Source of the DNA: Sweltsa coloradensis
Taxonomy: Eukaryota > Arthropoda > Insecta > Plecoptera > Chloroperlidae
Assembly (NCBI GenBank): GCA_024449915.1
Contig: JAMZAV010001988.1
Span: 124,001-188,000 of the forward strand
Direction of reading: 5' to 3'
DNA: 64,000 nucleotides
Shown here in pieces: positions 10,487 through 21,754 of this stretch. The notes beneath the pieces are model-generated. The model did not search any database, was not told where the DNA came from, and was given only the letters and a program-made list of their open reading frames with translations. Position numbers and translations under genes: made by a program. The stretch's first letter is position 1. Every line of letters starts with the position of its first letter.

Positions 10487-10961
10487 TGACGACTTGATCT
10501 TATAGAACCGACGATTAATAGATATAACACAAACTTTAAAATGTGTGCGTTTTATTATTTTTGTTTGTTTTTGTTAAGCCTTAAATGTTTACATGCACAG
10601 AAGCTTGTATTCGACATGTAGAGTTAGTAGCAGTAGGCCGTATGCCCTTCCCTAGGCTTAGGACCTACGTACGTTGTCTGAAATCTGAAGAATTAATTAT
10701 GTGGCGCCACCTGAAACTTCAAGTCCTTCTAGCTCAAAACTATAGCGTGTGAGATAGAACATTTGGCATTCTGACACTGCAAAGTTTGGCTCTAACATCA
10801 AAGGTATTAATGTGTATTGTAATGGTGTTATTAATATTTATTAAGTATATTATAAATTTTGTAAGTGTTTTTTCTGACTGTAGTAAATGTTCGTGTGTTT
10901 GTGTTTTTTTAGCTATCCTCCCGGTCTAAGAGTCTTGGTTTTAATTAATTATAAAGTACTA
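10487..10961. other. Spacer, nothing recognised
   Basis: No exon, RNA gene or repeat pair identified. An inverted match to the GTTCTATCTC block (GAGATAGAAC) lies at about 10752. Confidence 0.35.
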
Positions 10962-11719
10962 GGAAAACGCTAAAGTCCCGCCGCGTTGATGGATGAGCGT
11001 TTTTTTTGTAAGTTTTTTGTTTGCGTTTTGTGCGTTTGTTCGCACTTTTCCTTTGCAAGTGCTTTTTGAATGCATTGTAGATGATTGTTGTCAAGTTTCT
11101 ATTGTTACTTGTTTATTAGTATTATAAACTTCAAAAAACTCATATTAAAACCTTTATTTCTGTGGATTCTGACTAACTTTTTCAACTTTTTTTTTCAAAA
11201 GGTACTACATCACCATAACCTTAATGTCCATGTGAAATCTGAACGTTGTAGCCCCACCCGTTTGGTCAGAATCGGCCCAAATGTGACGAAAATATCGTAC
11301 TAAAAATTGAAAAACAAATATTAAAACCTTTTTTTCTATGAATTCTAGCTAACTTTTTCAACTTTTTCTTTCAAAAGGTACTACATCACCATAATCTTAA
11401 TGTCCATGTGAAATATGAACGTTGTAGCCCCACCCGTTTGGTCAGAATCGGCCCAAATGTGACGAAAATATCGCACTAAAAATCGAAAAAATCGTAAAAG
11501 TACGATATTCATGAGAAATATTTCTTCGATTGTACCCAAAAACAATACACCTCTAAGTTCAGAGAAAACGAAGGTCCTGTCAAATTTTTATCAAGATCGC
11601 ATATGCCGTTTGCCCGGTAGAGAGCGAACAAACAGACGGGGAAAAAAAAAAAAAAACGAGCTAAATTTTTGGGGGGTCAGTGAAATTGAAGTCTTCGCTT
11701 CCGCTCGCTACGCTCATCC
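10962..11719. mobile_element. Member of the GGAAAACGC / GGATGAGCG TIR family
   Basis: The left end GGAAAACGCTAAAGTCCCG and right end, in complement GGATGAGCGTAGCGAGCGG, match in inverse orientation the ends of the elements at 14284-15214 and 18716-19635. Inside, a roughly 190-bp block with GTAGCCCCACCCGTTTGGTC occurs twice in tandem (about 11160-11300 and 11340-11480). No clear target-site duplication survives, so this is probably an older insertion. Confidence 0.65.
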
Positions 11720-12190
11720 AATTAATTGCTGCTTCCATATACATTTATGAACTAAAAAATAAAATACTTCATAATTATGATCAAGTACTGAACAATACTA
11801 TTAAAACTCAAGAATAACACACGTATTAATATAGGTAGGCCACAGAGCAAGTGCACAATGTCTACGATAGTTGCGTCGATTTGCTGTTGTATCCTATATA
11901 GGTGGTTATTGTCTGTAAACTTCATCGTCTTCTGTGGCGCTACGGTCTAGGTGTTGGCTTTCAGATGCAGGGTTCCAGTCGGATCGAGTTCGAGTCTCCA
12001 TTCTTCATGATAAAACTTGTAACTTTATAATTGTGTCAATTTAACATATGCTGTGTATCCAGTTACAGGTCATCGATTGGTGTAGGAATGAGAAATAAAT
12101 AGTAAGAATTAGTATTTAATATAATATTTAAATGATTATTCGAATCTAATTTTTTCGTTTGCTTATTTGCTACTAGAGCGCGTTACAGGC
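11720..12190. other. Spacer containing one tRNA-like repeat head
   Basis: Apart from the tRNA-like unit near 11935-12002, nothing is recognised. Confidence 0.35.
11935..12002 (+). repeat. Degenerate tRNA-like unit (SINE head)
   Basis: An A-box-like GGTCTAGGTGTTGG and a B-box-like GAGTTCGAGTCTC are spaced as in a tRNA, with TTTCAGATGCAGG in the anticodon-arm position. It resembles the other tRNA-like units of the window. It cannot fold as a proper tRNA. Confidence 0.4.
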
Positions 12191-12201
12191 GCGTGGATGT
12201 G

Positions 12202-12690
12202 TGCCAGAGGTTTCCAGTTCCAGTTATATCCACTCAAACCCACTGTATTCCATTGGAAGCTATTGCCAGAGGTTTCCAGTTCCAGTAATATCCACTTAGA
12301 GCCAGCATATTCCAGTGGAAGCTATTGCCAGAGGTTTCCAGTTCCAGTAATATCCACTTAGAGCCACTGTATTCCAGTGGAAGCTATTGCCAGAGGTTTC
12401 CAGTTCCAGTAATATCCACTTAGAGCCAGCATATTCAAGTGGAATCAACTACCAGTAGGTTCCAGATCCAGTTGTGTCCAGAGAAGTCCAGCTAAAGCAA
12501 GTGGAAGTGGTTTCCAGTTACATCCCTTAAGAACATACCAGTAATGTCCAGTTAATATCAGCTTATACATGTTCCAGTTATTTCCATTCAGAATGGAACC
12601 ATAAGCTACTTACTTCCAGTTAAGGGAGTCCAGTCATGTCCAGTTCCAGTTCCAGTAACCATTTCGTAAACTGGAAATGACTGGAATTTT
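12202..12690. repeat. Minisatellite, about 62-bp period
   Basis: The unit starting GCCAGAGGTTTCCAGTTCCAG repeats at about 12204, 12267, 12328 and 12390 with few changes. It then decays into shorter CCAGTT-rich variants up to about 12690. The array borders the tandem segmental duplication. Confidence 0.85.
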
Positions 12691-12701
12691 TAGCAGGGCA
12701 T

Positions 12702-12824
12702 TGACTGTCTGTCTGTACCTCTGTGGTCGTACAAGTTGTAGAATAAAGAGTCCAAGTGGTTGCGGTAGAAGTACAACTCAGTCGCGATATCTGAAGAGAT
12801 TTCTGTTTTGTCCTTTAATCTCAT
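12702..12824 (-). pseudogene. Broken partial copy of the 8218-8457 protein
   Basis: The minus-strand start ATG at 12824 and the following residues match the intact copy. Three bases of the middle are missing, one further base is lost near 12723, and the homology stops at the minisatellite boundary. The lost base shifts the frame. Confidence 0.55.
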
Positions 12825-13438
12825 TGTCATTTACTTTTTGAAACGTCCAATCATGGTTAGGGAAGGAGTTGGTGATTTAAATTCTAACCAATAAATGTCC
12901 ATCCATTACTCCGCAAGGGGAGTTATCACTCTACAGTCAGTTTTATTAGGAGTAAAATAAGTTGTTGTTCTGTTCCATCTTTAACTCTGTCTACGACAAC
13001 GTGTAGCGGTTCATCAAGGGTGGAGAGAGAGTAAGAGCGTTATATAGCACTTAAGATTTTGATAAAATTAGTGTCAAACTTCATCTAAAACACTAAGTTA
13101 TATGTTTTATTCATTTCTATTAAAAGCAGTTTTATGGCAAAACGCTAATTCTCTGGACCCCTACCCATAGGAAATGCTCCTTAACTTTTTTTATCACTCC
13201 ACTACATTAGGGACTTCATTCTGAATAGGTACATTTATCACATTTTTTTTATTAGATTTTCATTGTTCAATCATAAAAGTAAGCTGAAAGTTGCACCAAT
13301 AATAATGGCGGGAAAAACGAGCCACTACGTCATGATTAGCTATTAATCCTATTACGTATAATTAATTTTTATCAAGGCACAAACTTTGAAGTTTTTTATT
13401 TCCCGCGCAAACATCATGTGACGTCAAGATTAGGTATT

Positions 13439-14081
13439 TGATGAGCGTAGCGAAGATTCCATTTTACTACACTGGAAAAAAAAATCTGGAATGTTTTTCT
13501 TTTTTGCTTTTTTTTCTGTTTGTATTTTTGTGTGTTTATTAACACGTTTCCGGCAAAACCGCTACTCCAATTGCGATGACATTTTCTGGAGGCCTTTGAA
13601 ATATTTTAGAACTGCCACGTTTTTGAGCGCAATCGAAAAATTATTTCTCATGAAAATCGCAATTTTACGATTTTTTTTATTTTTTTGGAAATTCTTCGCT
13701 CTTAAACACCTACATGCATAATCCGATCGTAATGAAATTTGTATGGGACCTTTCTTATATGAAACTCTAAACATGTGTCAAATTTAAGCACAATCCAAGA
13801 TTATTTCTCATAAAAATTGCAATTTTTCGATGTTTTTTATTAATTTTAGACGTTCTTCACTTTCTACCACCTACATCGTTAAACCGATCGTAATTAAATT
13901 TTAGTAGAACCTTCATTTTATTAATCAATAGATTCATGCCGAAATTGAGGTTAATCGAAGAATTATTTCTGACAAAAAATTACAATTTTTAGTTTTTTTT
14001 TAAAATTCGTTTAATTAACATAAGACAAGGCGGCTCAATGCACCAATTACGCTCATCCAACAACGACTTTCGGCGTTTTCC
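13439..14081. mobile_element. TIR family element E-a, in unit 1
   Basis: It begins TGATGAGCGTAGCGAAG and ends CGGCGTTTTCC. The uninterrupted target is in copy 0 at about 6073-6085. The interior consists of three diverged units of roughly 150-185 bp. Each has an ACCGAT/GCTACT-like block, AATGAAATTT, and a run of the type GAATTATTTCTCATGAAAAT. The same element, with a LINE in it, is at 17182-18506 in unit 2. Confidence 0.75.
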
Positions 14082-14283
14082 TAGTAATAGGAGCTCTCGC
14101 TGGACCTTTAAATTGCCAATAACAATGCTGCCAACTGTTAAAGCGACCGTTGACGTTAAAGATGTGTTTATTTATTGGTTTTATTCATATGAACATGTGT
14201 TTAGGAGCATAATAAAATTACTTTTAAAATTATAATTTTTGCCTTGAGATTATGAAAAATTATGTATATGACGTTAATTAGTT

Positions 14284-15214
14284 GGATGAGCGTAGCGAGC
14301 GAAGCGAAGATTCCATTTCACTACACTGGAGAAAAAAATCCGGATATTTTTTTTGTATTTTTGTGTTTGTCCACACGATTCCGGCTAAACCGATACTCCG
14401 ATTGCGATAAAATTTTATGGAGACCTTCGAAACCTCTGAACTTAGAACTGCACCGTACAAAAATTGATCAAAAAACTATTTCTCTTGAAAATCGCAATTT
14501 TACGATTTTTTTCGTTTTTCTTATTTATTTTTGTTTGTATTTTTGTGTGTTTGTTAACACGATTCCGGCTAAACCGATACTCCAATTGCGATGAAATTTT
14601 CTGGAGACCTTTGAAATCTTTGAACTTAGAACTGCCACCTTTTTGAGCGCAATCGAAAAATTATTTTTTATGAAAATTGCAATTTTACGTTTTTTTTGTT
14701 TTTCTTGTTTTTTCTGTTTGTATTTTTGTGTGTTTGTTAACACGATTACGGCTAAACCGATACTCCAATTGCGATGAAATTTTCTGGAGACCTTCGAAAT
14801 CTTTAAACTTAGACCTGGCACGTTTTTGGGTACAATCGAAGAAATATTTCTCATGAATATCGTACTTTCACGATTTTTTACTATTTTTAGTGCGATATTT
14901 TCCTGATATTTGGGCCGATTCTGACCAAACGGGTGGGGCTACAACGTTCATATTTCACATGGACATTAAGGTAATGGTGATGCATTGCTTTTTGAAAGAA
15001 AAAGTTGAAAAAGTTAGCCAGAATCCATAGAAATAAAGGTTTTAATATGATTTTTTTTAGGTTTATAATAACAATTAACAAGTAACAATAGAAACTTGAC
15101 AACAATCACCTACAATGCATTCAAAAAGCACTTGCAAAGGAAAAGTGGTCCAACAAAAACTAAAAACTTGCAAAAACGCTCATCCATCAACGCAGCGGGA
15201 CTAAAGCGTTTTCC
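14284..15214. mobile_element. TIR family element E-b, in unit 1
   Basis: Ends GGATGAGCG and GCGTTTTCC are flanked by a perfect 5-bp direct repeat TAGTT (14279-14283 and 15215-15219). Copy 0 has the empty site TTAATTAGTTAAGAAG at about 6258. Inside lie three tandem units of about 182 bp (at 14375, 14558, 14740) with core CGATTCCGGCTAAACCGATACTCC, then a block shared in inverse orientation with 10962-11500. No transposase is seen. Confidence 0.85.
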
Positions 15215-15736
15215 TAGTTAAGAAGAAGGCTATTCATAGGCCTAAGCCTAGATTTCCATGTGGTTCACATGCGTAATGGCCGTCGAAAATGTCAAAAGGC
15301 CGTATATTATTTGCTGAAACTGATTCGCATTGTAACGGCTAGGCGACGCTGAATGCCGTCAAAGATTAGACATGACTAATCTTTGATGCAGTCACTGGTT
15401 TACTTTCTTTGCTTTGTTAGTTTATTGAAAATGAAACTGCAACAATATTAAATTTCCATTCAGCAACAAAACTAGAAGGCGGTGGGAACCTCTACAATCT
15501 AAATACCTCTTACTTTCTAGAAGGCAGTGGGACCCTCTATAATCTAAATACCTCTTACTTTCAGGTAATTATTGTGACTTAACTCATTGTTGAGAGAATA
15601 TATAACAAAGCGTTACTTGAAATGGTACATTCATTACAAAATTTAACAAAGACTGCAAGAGGCCGCAATACAATCTGCTTCTTTTCAGTTGACGCTTGAC
15701 AGGGTGAAGGTTGGGTAGAAACCAGGTAGCAGCATA

Positions 15737-16030
15737 GTGATAGGACGTTTAGTAGTGACGATGTACAGAGCAAAGCTATTATGCTGCACTCTTCATCCGA
15801 CTATCTGCGCGTGTTATTCTTGTTTCACAATAATTATTAAAATCACGCATAATAATTGTGAAAGTTGCAATCGTACTAGTGATAGTGCAGCAGTTACAAT
15901 TGCAGTTGGTACTGCAGCTGGCGTCGCTAGGTGTCGCACGATGAGTACTATTGGAAACGTTGGAGATCGCTGTCCCCCGCAGTTGGTATCCCAGCTGGAT
16001 TACAATGATGGAAAACTGCCACCACCATAG
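15737..16030 (+). other. Second copy of the 97-codon open frame
   Basis: Same length and frame as 7580-7873, with a few substitutions. See that entry for interpretation. A chance frame remains likely. Confidence 0.2.
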
Positions 16031-16103
16031 TTGAGGTCACTGTTCGTATTGCTGTAGATATAACTGTTGCTAGAGAAGACGTGATAAAGTAGGCCTACAT
16101 GTA

Positions 16104-16370
16104 AGGCCGCGTTCACATAACTTTGTTTTAGTCTTAAGAATTTGTTATTGTTATAAGAAATCCGATATCCTGCATGATTGGTTCGTAATATTTCAGTGGC
16201 CTGTCATAATGAAGTTGCTCCTTTTCATTGGTCGTCGTAAGGATTATTAAAGTCTGATTGGTCCGTCGTAAGAATTTTGTTTTTGTTATAACAATTTCTT
16301 AAGACTAAAACAATTTAACACGTATTTCCTATCCCCTTATAACTAAACCAATTAGTGCAGAACGCGGCCA
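16104..16370. mobile_element. Mariner-like MITE, unit 1 copy
   Basis: Orthologous to 7947-8218, flanked by TA on both sides. The right end is eroded (GCAGAACGCGGCCA instead of GTGTGAACGCGGCC). Confidence 0.75.
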
Positions 16371-16379
16371 TACATAGAT

Positions 16380-16604
16380 CACAGGGGTGGAGAGAGTAAG
16401 TGTGTGTAGGCACTCCCATCACGTTGTGAAGGTGGCGTATTTGTCTCCGCCTTTTATCTGGGGAGGCAGTGTCTACATTGACTGTCTGTCTGTACCTCTG
16501 TGGTCGTACAAGTTATAGAATAAAGAGTCCAAGTGGTTGCGGTAGCAGGAGTACAACTCAGTCGCGATATCTGAAGAGATTTCTGTTTTGTCCTTCAATC
16601 TCAT
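16380..16604 (-). pseudogene. Frameshifted copy of the 8218-8457 protein
   Basis: The frame starts with ATG at 16604 and follows the intact copy. Near 16500 one base of the codon run for YDQQR is missing, which moves the frame to an early stop. Substitutions elsewhere are few. Confidence 0.6.
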
Positions 16605-17181
16605 TGTCATTTACTTAAGGGGTTGGTGATTTAAATTCTAACCAATAAATGTCCTTCCATTACTCCGCAGGGGGAGTTATCATTTTCCAGTCAGTTTTAT
16701 TAGGAGTAAAATAAGTTGTTGTTCTGTTCCATTTTTAACTCTGTCTACGACAACGTGTAGCGGTTCATCAAGGGTGGAGAGAGAGTAAGAGCGTTATATA
16801 TTTTGATAAAATTAGTGTCAAACTTCATCTAAAACACTAAGTTATATGTTTTATTCATTTCTATTAAAAGCAGTTTTATGGCAAAACGCTAATTCTCTGG
16901 ACCCCTACCCATAGGAAATGCTCCTTAACTTTTTTTATCACTCCACTACATTAGGGACTTCATTATGAATAGGTACATTAATCACATTTTTTTTATTAGA
17001 TTTTCATTGTTCAATCATAAAGTAAGCGGAAAGCTGCACCCAAAAATAATGGCGGGAAACCAAGCCACTACGTCATGATTAGCTATTAATCCTATTACGT
17101 ATAATTAATTTTTATCAAGGCACAAACTTTGAAGTTTTTTATTTCCCGCGCAAACATCATGTGACGTCAAGATTAGGTATT

Positions 17182-18506
17182 TGATGAGCGTAGCGAAGAT
17201 TCCATTTTACTACACTGGAAAAAAAAATCTGGAATGTTTTTCTTTTTTGCTTTTTTTTCTGTTTGTATTTTTGTGTGTTTATTAACACGTTTCCGGCAAA
17301 ACCGCTACTCCAATTGCGATGAAATTTTCTGGAGGCCTTTGAAATCTCTGATTTTAGAACTGCCACGTTTTTGAGCGCAATCGAAAAATTATTACTCATG
17401 AAAATCGCAATTTTACGATTTTTTTTATTTTTTTTGGAAATTCTTCGCTCTTAATTAAACACCTACATGCATAATCCGATCGTAATGAAATTTGTATGGG
17501 ACCTTTCTTATATGAAACTCTAAACATGTGTCAAATTTAAGCACAATCCAAGATTATTTCTCATAAAAATTGCAATTTTTCGATGTTTTTTATTAATTTT
17601 AGACGTTCTTCACTTTCTACCACCTACATCGTTAAACCGATCGTAATTATTATTATTATTTTGTTTATTCTTGTTTGTTAAAATTGCAACAAGAAACGGC
17701 ATCGACGCTAGCAAATATCTTGCTAAAACACTCAAAATCTGTGGAAATCTTGTGCCGCGAAGAGCCTTGATGAAGCACGTGAAACTAACTAATTTAGCAC
17801 ATGCAGTTGGTTCTCCCATAAGTGCTCCCTGCACAGGGAAGGGAAATGACTCACTGAGCAGTCTTTGAGGGCGGGCGGCAGGTCGTTCCATTGGTTAACT
17901 ACCCGGAAAGAAAAAGCACGTCGGCCGAGCAGTCCTTTGGCCGGAGGGGGTTGGAGGCGGGGGTGCCTATTATCGTCGCCTCTCAACACGCGGCCCTGGA
18001 TGATGCGCGCGCACACGTCAAAATCAGTGGCGCCACTGAGGCATCTTTTAAAAAACACCAGATCGGTGTACTGCAGGTGCATGGTCATTGGCATAACCTG
18101 CATCTGGTCACAGGGTGGGGGGAGGTTACGGCCATGTATGAAATGCAGCGCCCTTCTCTGCACCCTCTCAAGCTTTGTAGTGTTCTCGATGGTAGTTGGG
18201 TGCCAGGCGGGAAGGCCGAAAGTCATGGAGGGCTTGACTAGCGACAGGTAGGCCATCCTCTTGACGCGGGGCGTGCAGCCGTGCAGGTTGCGGGCCGCGA
18301 AACCCAGCACCTGCAACGCCTTTAATTTTAGTAGAACCTTCATTTTATTAATCAATAGATTCATGCCGAAATTAAGGTTAATCGAAGAATTATTTCTGAC
18401 AAAAAATTACAATTTTTAGTTTTTTTTAAAATTCGTTTAATTAACATAAGACAAGGCGGCTCAATGCACCAATTACGCTCATCCAACAACGACTTTCGGA
18501 GTTTTC
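17182..18506. mobile_element. TIR family element E-a, unit 2 copy, split by a LINE
   Basis: Left part 17182-17645 and right part about 18323-18506 match 13439-14081 collinearly. The join in unit 1 at about 13895 shows the uninterrupted sequence. Confidence 0.75.
17646..18322 (-). pseudogene. 5'-truncated non-LTR retrotransposon, C-terminal end of the reverse transcriptase ORF
   Basis: The minus-strand frame 18364-17789 encodes the region after the RT domain of a LINE ORF2: motifs GLPAWHPTT and KLERVQRRALHFI, then a WNDLP block near the end. The 3' tail, reading minus, is an AAT-type simple repeat at 17646-17665. The catalytic RT motifs are absent through 5' truncation. The open frame is largely intact, suggesting a fairly recent insertion into E-a. 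The C-terminal motifs also occur in the LINE at 30424-33352, so both belong to related lineages, probably CR1- or jockey-like. Confidence 0.8.
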
Positions 18507-18715
18507 CTAGTAATAGGAGCTCTCGCTGGACCTTTAAATTGCCAATAACAATGCTGCCAACTGTTAAAGCGACCGTTGAAGTTAAAGATGTGTTTATTTA
18601 TTGGTTTTATTCATATGAACATGACAATGTGTTTAGGAGCATAATAAAATTACTTTTAAAATTATAATTTTTGCCTTGAGATTATGAAAAATCATGTATA
18701 TGACGTTAATTAGTT

Positions 18716-19635
18716 GGATGAGCGTAGCGAGCGAAGCAAAGATTCCATTTCACTACACTGGAGAAAAAAATCCAGAATGTTTTTTTTTTGTATTTTTGTG
18801 TTTGTCCACACGATTCCGGCTAAACCGATACTCCGATTGCGATGAAATTTTATGGAGACCTTCGAAATCTCTGAACTTAGAACTGCACCGTACAAAAATT
18901 GATCAAAAAACTATTTCTCTTGAAAATCGCAATTTTACGATTTTTTTCGTTTTTCTTCTTTATTTTTGTTTGTATTTTTGTGTGTTTGTTAACACGATTC
19001 CGGCTAAACCGATACTCCAATTGCGATGAAATTTTCTGGAGACCTTTGAAATCTTTGAACTTAGAACTGCCACCTTTTTGAGCGCAATTGAAAAATTATT
19101 TTTTATGAAAATCGCAATTTTACGATTTTTTTTTTTTCTTGTTTTTTCTGTTTGTATTTTTGTGTGTTTGTTAACACGATTCCGGCTAAACCGATACTCC
19201 AATTGCGATGAAATTTCCTGGAGACCTTCGAAATCTTTAAACTTAGACCTGGCACGTTTATGTGTACAATCGAAGAAATATTTCTCATGAATATCGTACT
19301 TTCACGATTTTTTACTATTTTCGTGATATTTGGGCCGATTCTGACCAAACGGGTGGGGCTACAACGTTCATATTTCACATGGACATTAAGGTAATGGTGA
19401 TGTATTGCTTTTTGAAAGAAAAAGTTGAAAAAGTTAGCCAGAATCAATAGAAATAAAGGTTTTAATATGAGTTTTTTTGAGGTTTATAATAACAATTAAC
19501 AAGTAACAATAGAAACTTGACAACAATCACCTACAATGCATTCAAAAAGCACTTGCAAAGGAAAAGTGGTCCAACAAAAACTAAAAACTTACAAAAACGC
19601 TCATCCATCAACGCAGCGGGACTAAAGCGTTTTCC
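18716..19635. mobile_element. TIR family element E-b, unit 2 copy
   Basis: Same ends as 14284-15214, with the TAGTT direct repeats at 18711-18715 and 19636-19640. It carries the three units of about 182 bp. The copies differ by scattered substitutions and small indels. Confidence 0.85.
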
Positions 19636-20162
19636 TAGTTAAGAAGAAGGCTATTCATAGGCCTAAGCCTAGATTTCCATGTGGTTCACATGCGTAATGG
19701 CCGTCAAAAATGTCAAAAGGCCGTATATTGTTTGCTGAAACTGATTCGCATTGTAACGGCTAGGCGACGCTGAATGCCGTCAAAGATTAGACATGACTAA
19801 TCTTTGATGCAGTCACTGGTTTACTTTCTTTGCTTTGTTAGTTTATTGAAAATGAAACTGCAACAATATTTGTAATCATTTCCATTCAGCAACAACTAGA
19901 AGGCGGTGGGAACCTCTACAATCTAAATGCCTCTTACTTTCTAGAAGGCGGTGGGACCCTCTATAATCTAAATACCTCTTATACTTTCAGGTAATTATTG
20001 TGACTAACTCATTGTTGAGAGAATATATAACAAAGCGTAACTTGAATTGTACATTCATTACAAGTTTTAACAAAGACTTCAAGAGGCCGCGCAATACAAT
20101 CTGCTTCTTTTCAGTTGACGCTTGACAGGGTGAAGGTTGGGTAGAAACCAGGTAGCAGCATA

Positions 20163-20456
20163 GTGATAGGACGTTTAGTAGTGACGATGTACAGAGCAAA
20201 GCTATTATGCTGCACTCTTCATCCGACTATCTGCGCGTGTTATTCTTGTTTCACAATAATTATTAAAATCACGCATAATAATTGTGAAAGTTGCAATCGT
20301 ACTAGTGATAGTGCAGCAGTTACAATTGCAGTTGGTACTGCAGCTGGCGTCGCTAGGTGTTGCACGATGAGTACTATTGGAAACGTTGGAGATCGCTGTC
20401 CCCCGCAGTTGGTATCCCAGCTGGATTACAATGATGGAAAACTGCCACTACCATAG
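20163..20456 (+). other. Third copy of the 97-codon open frame
   Basis: Same frame as 7580-7873 and 15737-16030, including the terminal TAG. Differences are single substitutions. Confidence 0.2.
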
Positions 20457-20529
20457 TTGAGGTCACTGTTCGTATTGCTGTGGATATAACTGTTGCTAGA
20501 GAAGACGTGATAAAGTAGGCCTACATGTA

Positions 20530-20801
20530 AGGCCGCGTTCACATAACTTTGTTTTAGTCTTAAGAAATTGTTATTGTTATAAGAAATCCGATATCCTGCA
20601 TGATTGGTTCGTAATATTTCAGTGGCCTGTCATAATGAAGTTGCTCCTTTTCATTGGTCGTCGTAAGGATTATTAAAGTCTGATTGGTCCGTCGTAAGAA
20701 TTTTGTTTTTGTTATAACAATTTCTTAAGACTAAAACATAAACAATTTAACACGTATTTCCTATCTCCTTATAACTAAACCAATTAGTGTGAATGCGGCC
20801 T
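20530..20801. mobile_element. Mariner-like MITE, unit 2 copy
   Basis: Ends AGGCCGCGTTCACA and GTGTGAATGCGGCCT, with TA on both sides (20528-20529 and 20802-20803). Confidence 0.8.
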
Positions 20802-20805
20802 TACA

Positions 20806-21038
20806 GTAGATCATAAAGGGTGGAGAGAGTAAGTGTGTGTAGGCACTCCCATCTCGTTGTAAAGGTGGCGTATATGTCTTCACCTTTTATCTGGGGAGGC
20901 AGTGTCAATATTGACTGTCTGTCTGTACCTCTGGTGGTCGTACAAGTTATAGAATAAAGAGTCCAAGTGGTTGCGGTAGAAGGAGTACAACTCAGTCGGG
21001 ATATCTGAAGAGATTTCTGTTTTGTCCTTCAATCTCAT
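20806..21038 (-). pseudogene. Copy of the 8218-8457 protein with an in-frame stop
   Basis: The reading frame follows the intact copy from ATG at 21038 through YDHQRYRQTVN. A TGG to TGA change then stops it near 20883. Confidence 0.6.
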
Positions 21039-21179
21039 TGTCATTTACTTTTTGAAATGTCCCATTATGGTTAGGGAAGGGGTTGGTGATTTAAATTCTA
21101 ACCAATAAATGTCCTTCCATTACTCCGCAGGGGGACTGGGGGAGTTATCATTTTCCAGCCAGTTTTATTAGGAATAAAA

Positions 21180-21440
21180 TAAGTTGTTGTTCTGTTCCAT
21201 CTTTAACTCTTTGTCTACGACAATGTGTAGCGGTTCATCAAGGGTGGAGAGAGAGTAAGTGTGTGTAGAATCCCTCTCACGGAGACGACATTGTCGACTC
21301 ATGTTGTGGCACCCATACCACAATCCGGTGTGGGAGGCAGTAACTACATTGACTGTCTGTCTTTACCTCTGGTGGTCGTACTAGTTGTAGAATAAAGAGT
21401 CAAAGTGGTTGCGGTAGTAGGAAAACCACCTCTCTAATGC
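21180..21440 (-). pseudogene. Relic carrying the longer C-terminus of the 8218-8457 family
   Basis: A more diverged minus-strand copy with stops (for example after SLFYN). Downstream it preserves the continuation of the STLDEPLH motif past the point where the 8218-8457 copy is cut by the MITE. A similar continuation lies at 13040-12930. Confidence 0.4.
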
Positions 21441-21681
21441 ACAAGTTTCTTGCTAGGTTCACGAAGAAGAGTCCAGGATAACAGGGCCAATCTGAAAATG
21501 TCGTAAGCCTCCATTTCCCGGGAATGTAAACAACCTAATTTTTTTTCATTAATTATGCAGAAAAATAGAAGTCGCTACCTAGTATCAGTAAGTAACGACA
21601 CACGATTTAATAACAATAATATAAATAAATAATCCATTCAGATGTATAATGCAACTACTATTCAGAGTTTAAAATGTACCC

Positions 21682-21754
21682 GTCCTGATGGTCTAGTGGT
21701 TAAGACGCCTGTCTGGAATGCGGGAGATCCGTGGTTCGATTCCCGGTTGGGGCG
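21682..21754 (+). tRNA. tRNA-like gene, apparent anticodon GGA, body unlike tRNA-Ser
   Basis: A 73-nt unit folds as a short-variable-loop tRNA. The acceptor stem GTCCTGA / TTGGGGC pairs throughout with several G-U pairs, and the D stem GTCT / AGAC is perfect. The anticodon stem is CCTGT / GCGGG with loop CTGGAAT, giving GGA. A box TGGTCTAGTGG and B box GGTTCGATTCC are consensus, and TTTTT follows at 21758. The T stem CGTGG / CCCGG has two mismatches. A GGA anticodon would mean serine, yet serine tRNAs have a long variable arm, absent here. A tRNA-derived pseudogene or SINE head is the more likely reading. Confidence 0.45.

Larger units (their letters stand above)
12702..16477. repeat. Unit 1 of the tandem segmental duplication
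   Basis: The motif TTGACTGTCTGTCTGTACC starts each unit, at about 12702, 16478 and 20910, giving unit lengths of about 3.78 and 4.43 kb. Unit 1 contains the relic gene piece 12824-12702, two TIR elements (13439-14081, 14284-15214) and the MITE at 16104-16370. The extra 0.66 kb of unit 2 is explained by a LINE insertion. Confidence 0.8.
16478..20909. repeat. Unit 2 of the tandem segmental duplication
   Basis: Same order as unit 1 (junction sequence, E-a, E-b, 97-codon frame, MITE, relic gene). A LINE fragment at about 17650-18322 is inserted in E-a of this unit only. A further partial unit runs from 20910 to about 21440. Confidence 0.8.

Noticed and set aside
14525..14854. Minus-strand 109-codon frame and its relatives as genes
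   Set aside because: They are read through the 182-bp tandem units, so length and similarity among them come from the repeat.
17865..18251. 128-codon plus-strand frame
   Set aside because: It is the shadow of the LINE reverse-transcriptase C-terminus on the minus strand.
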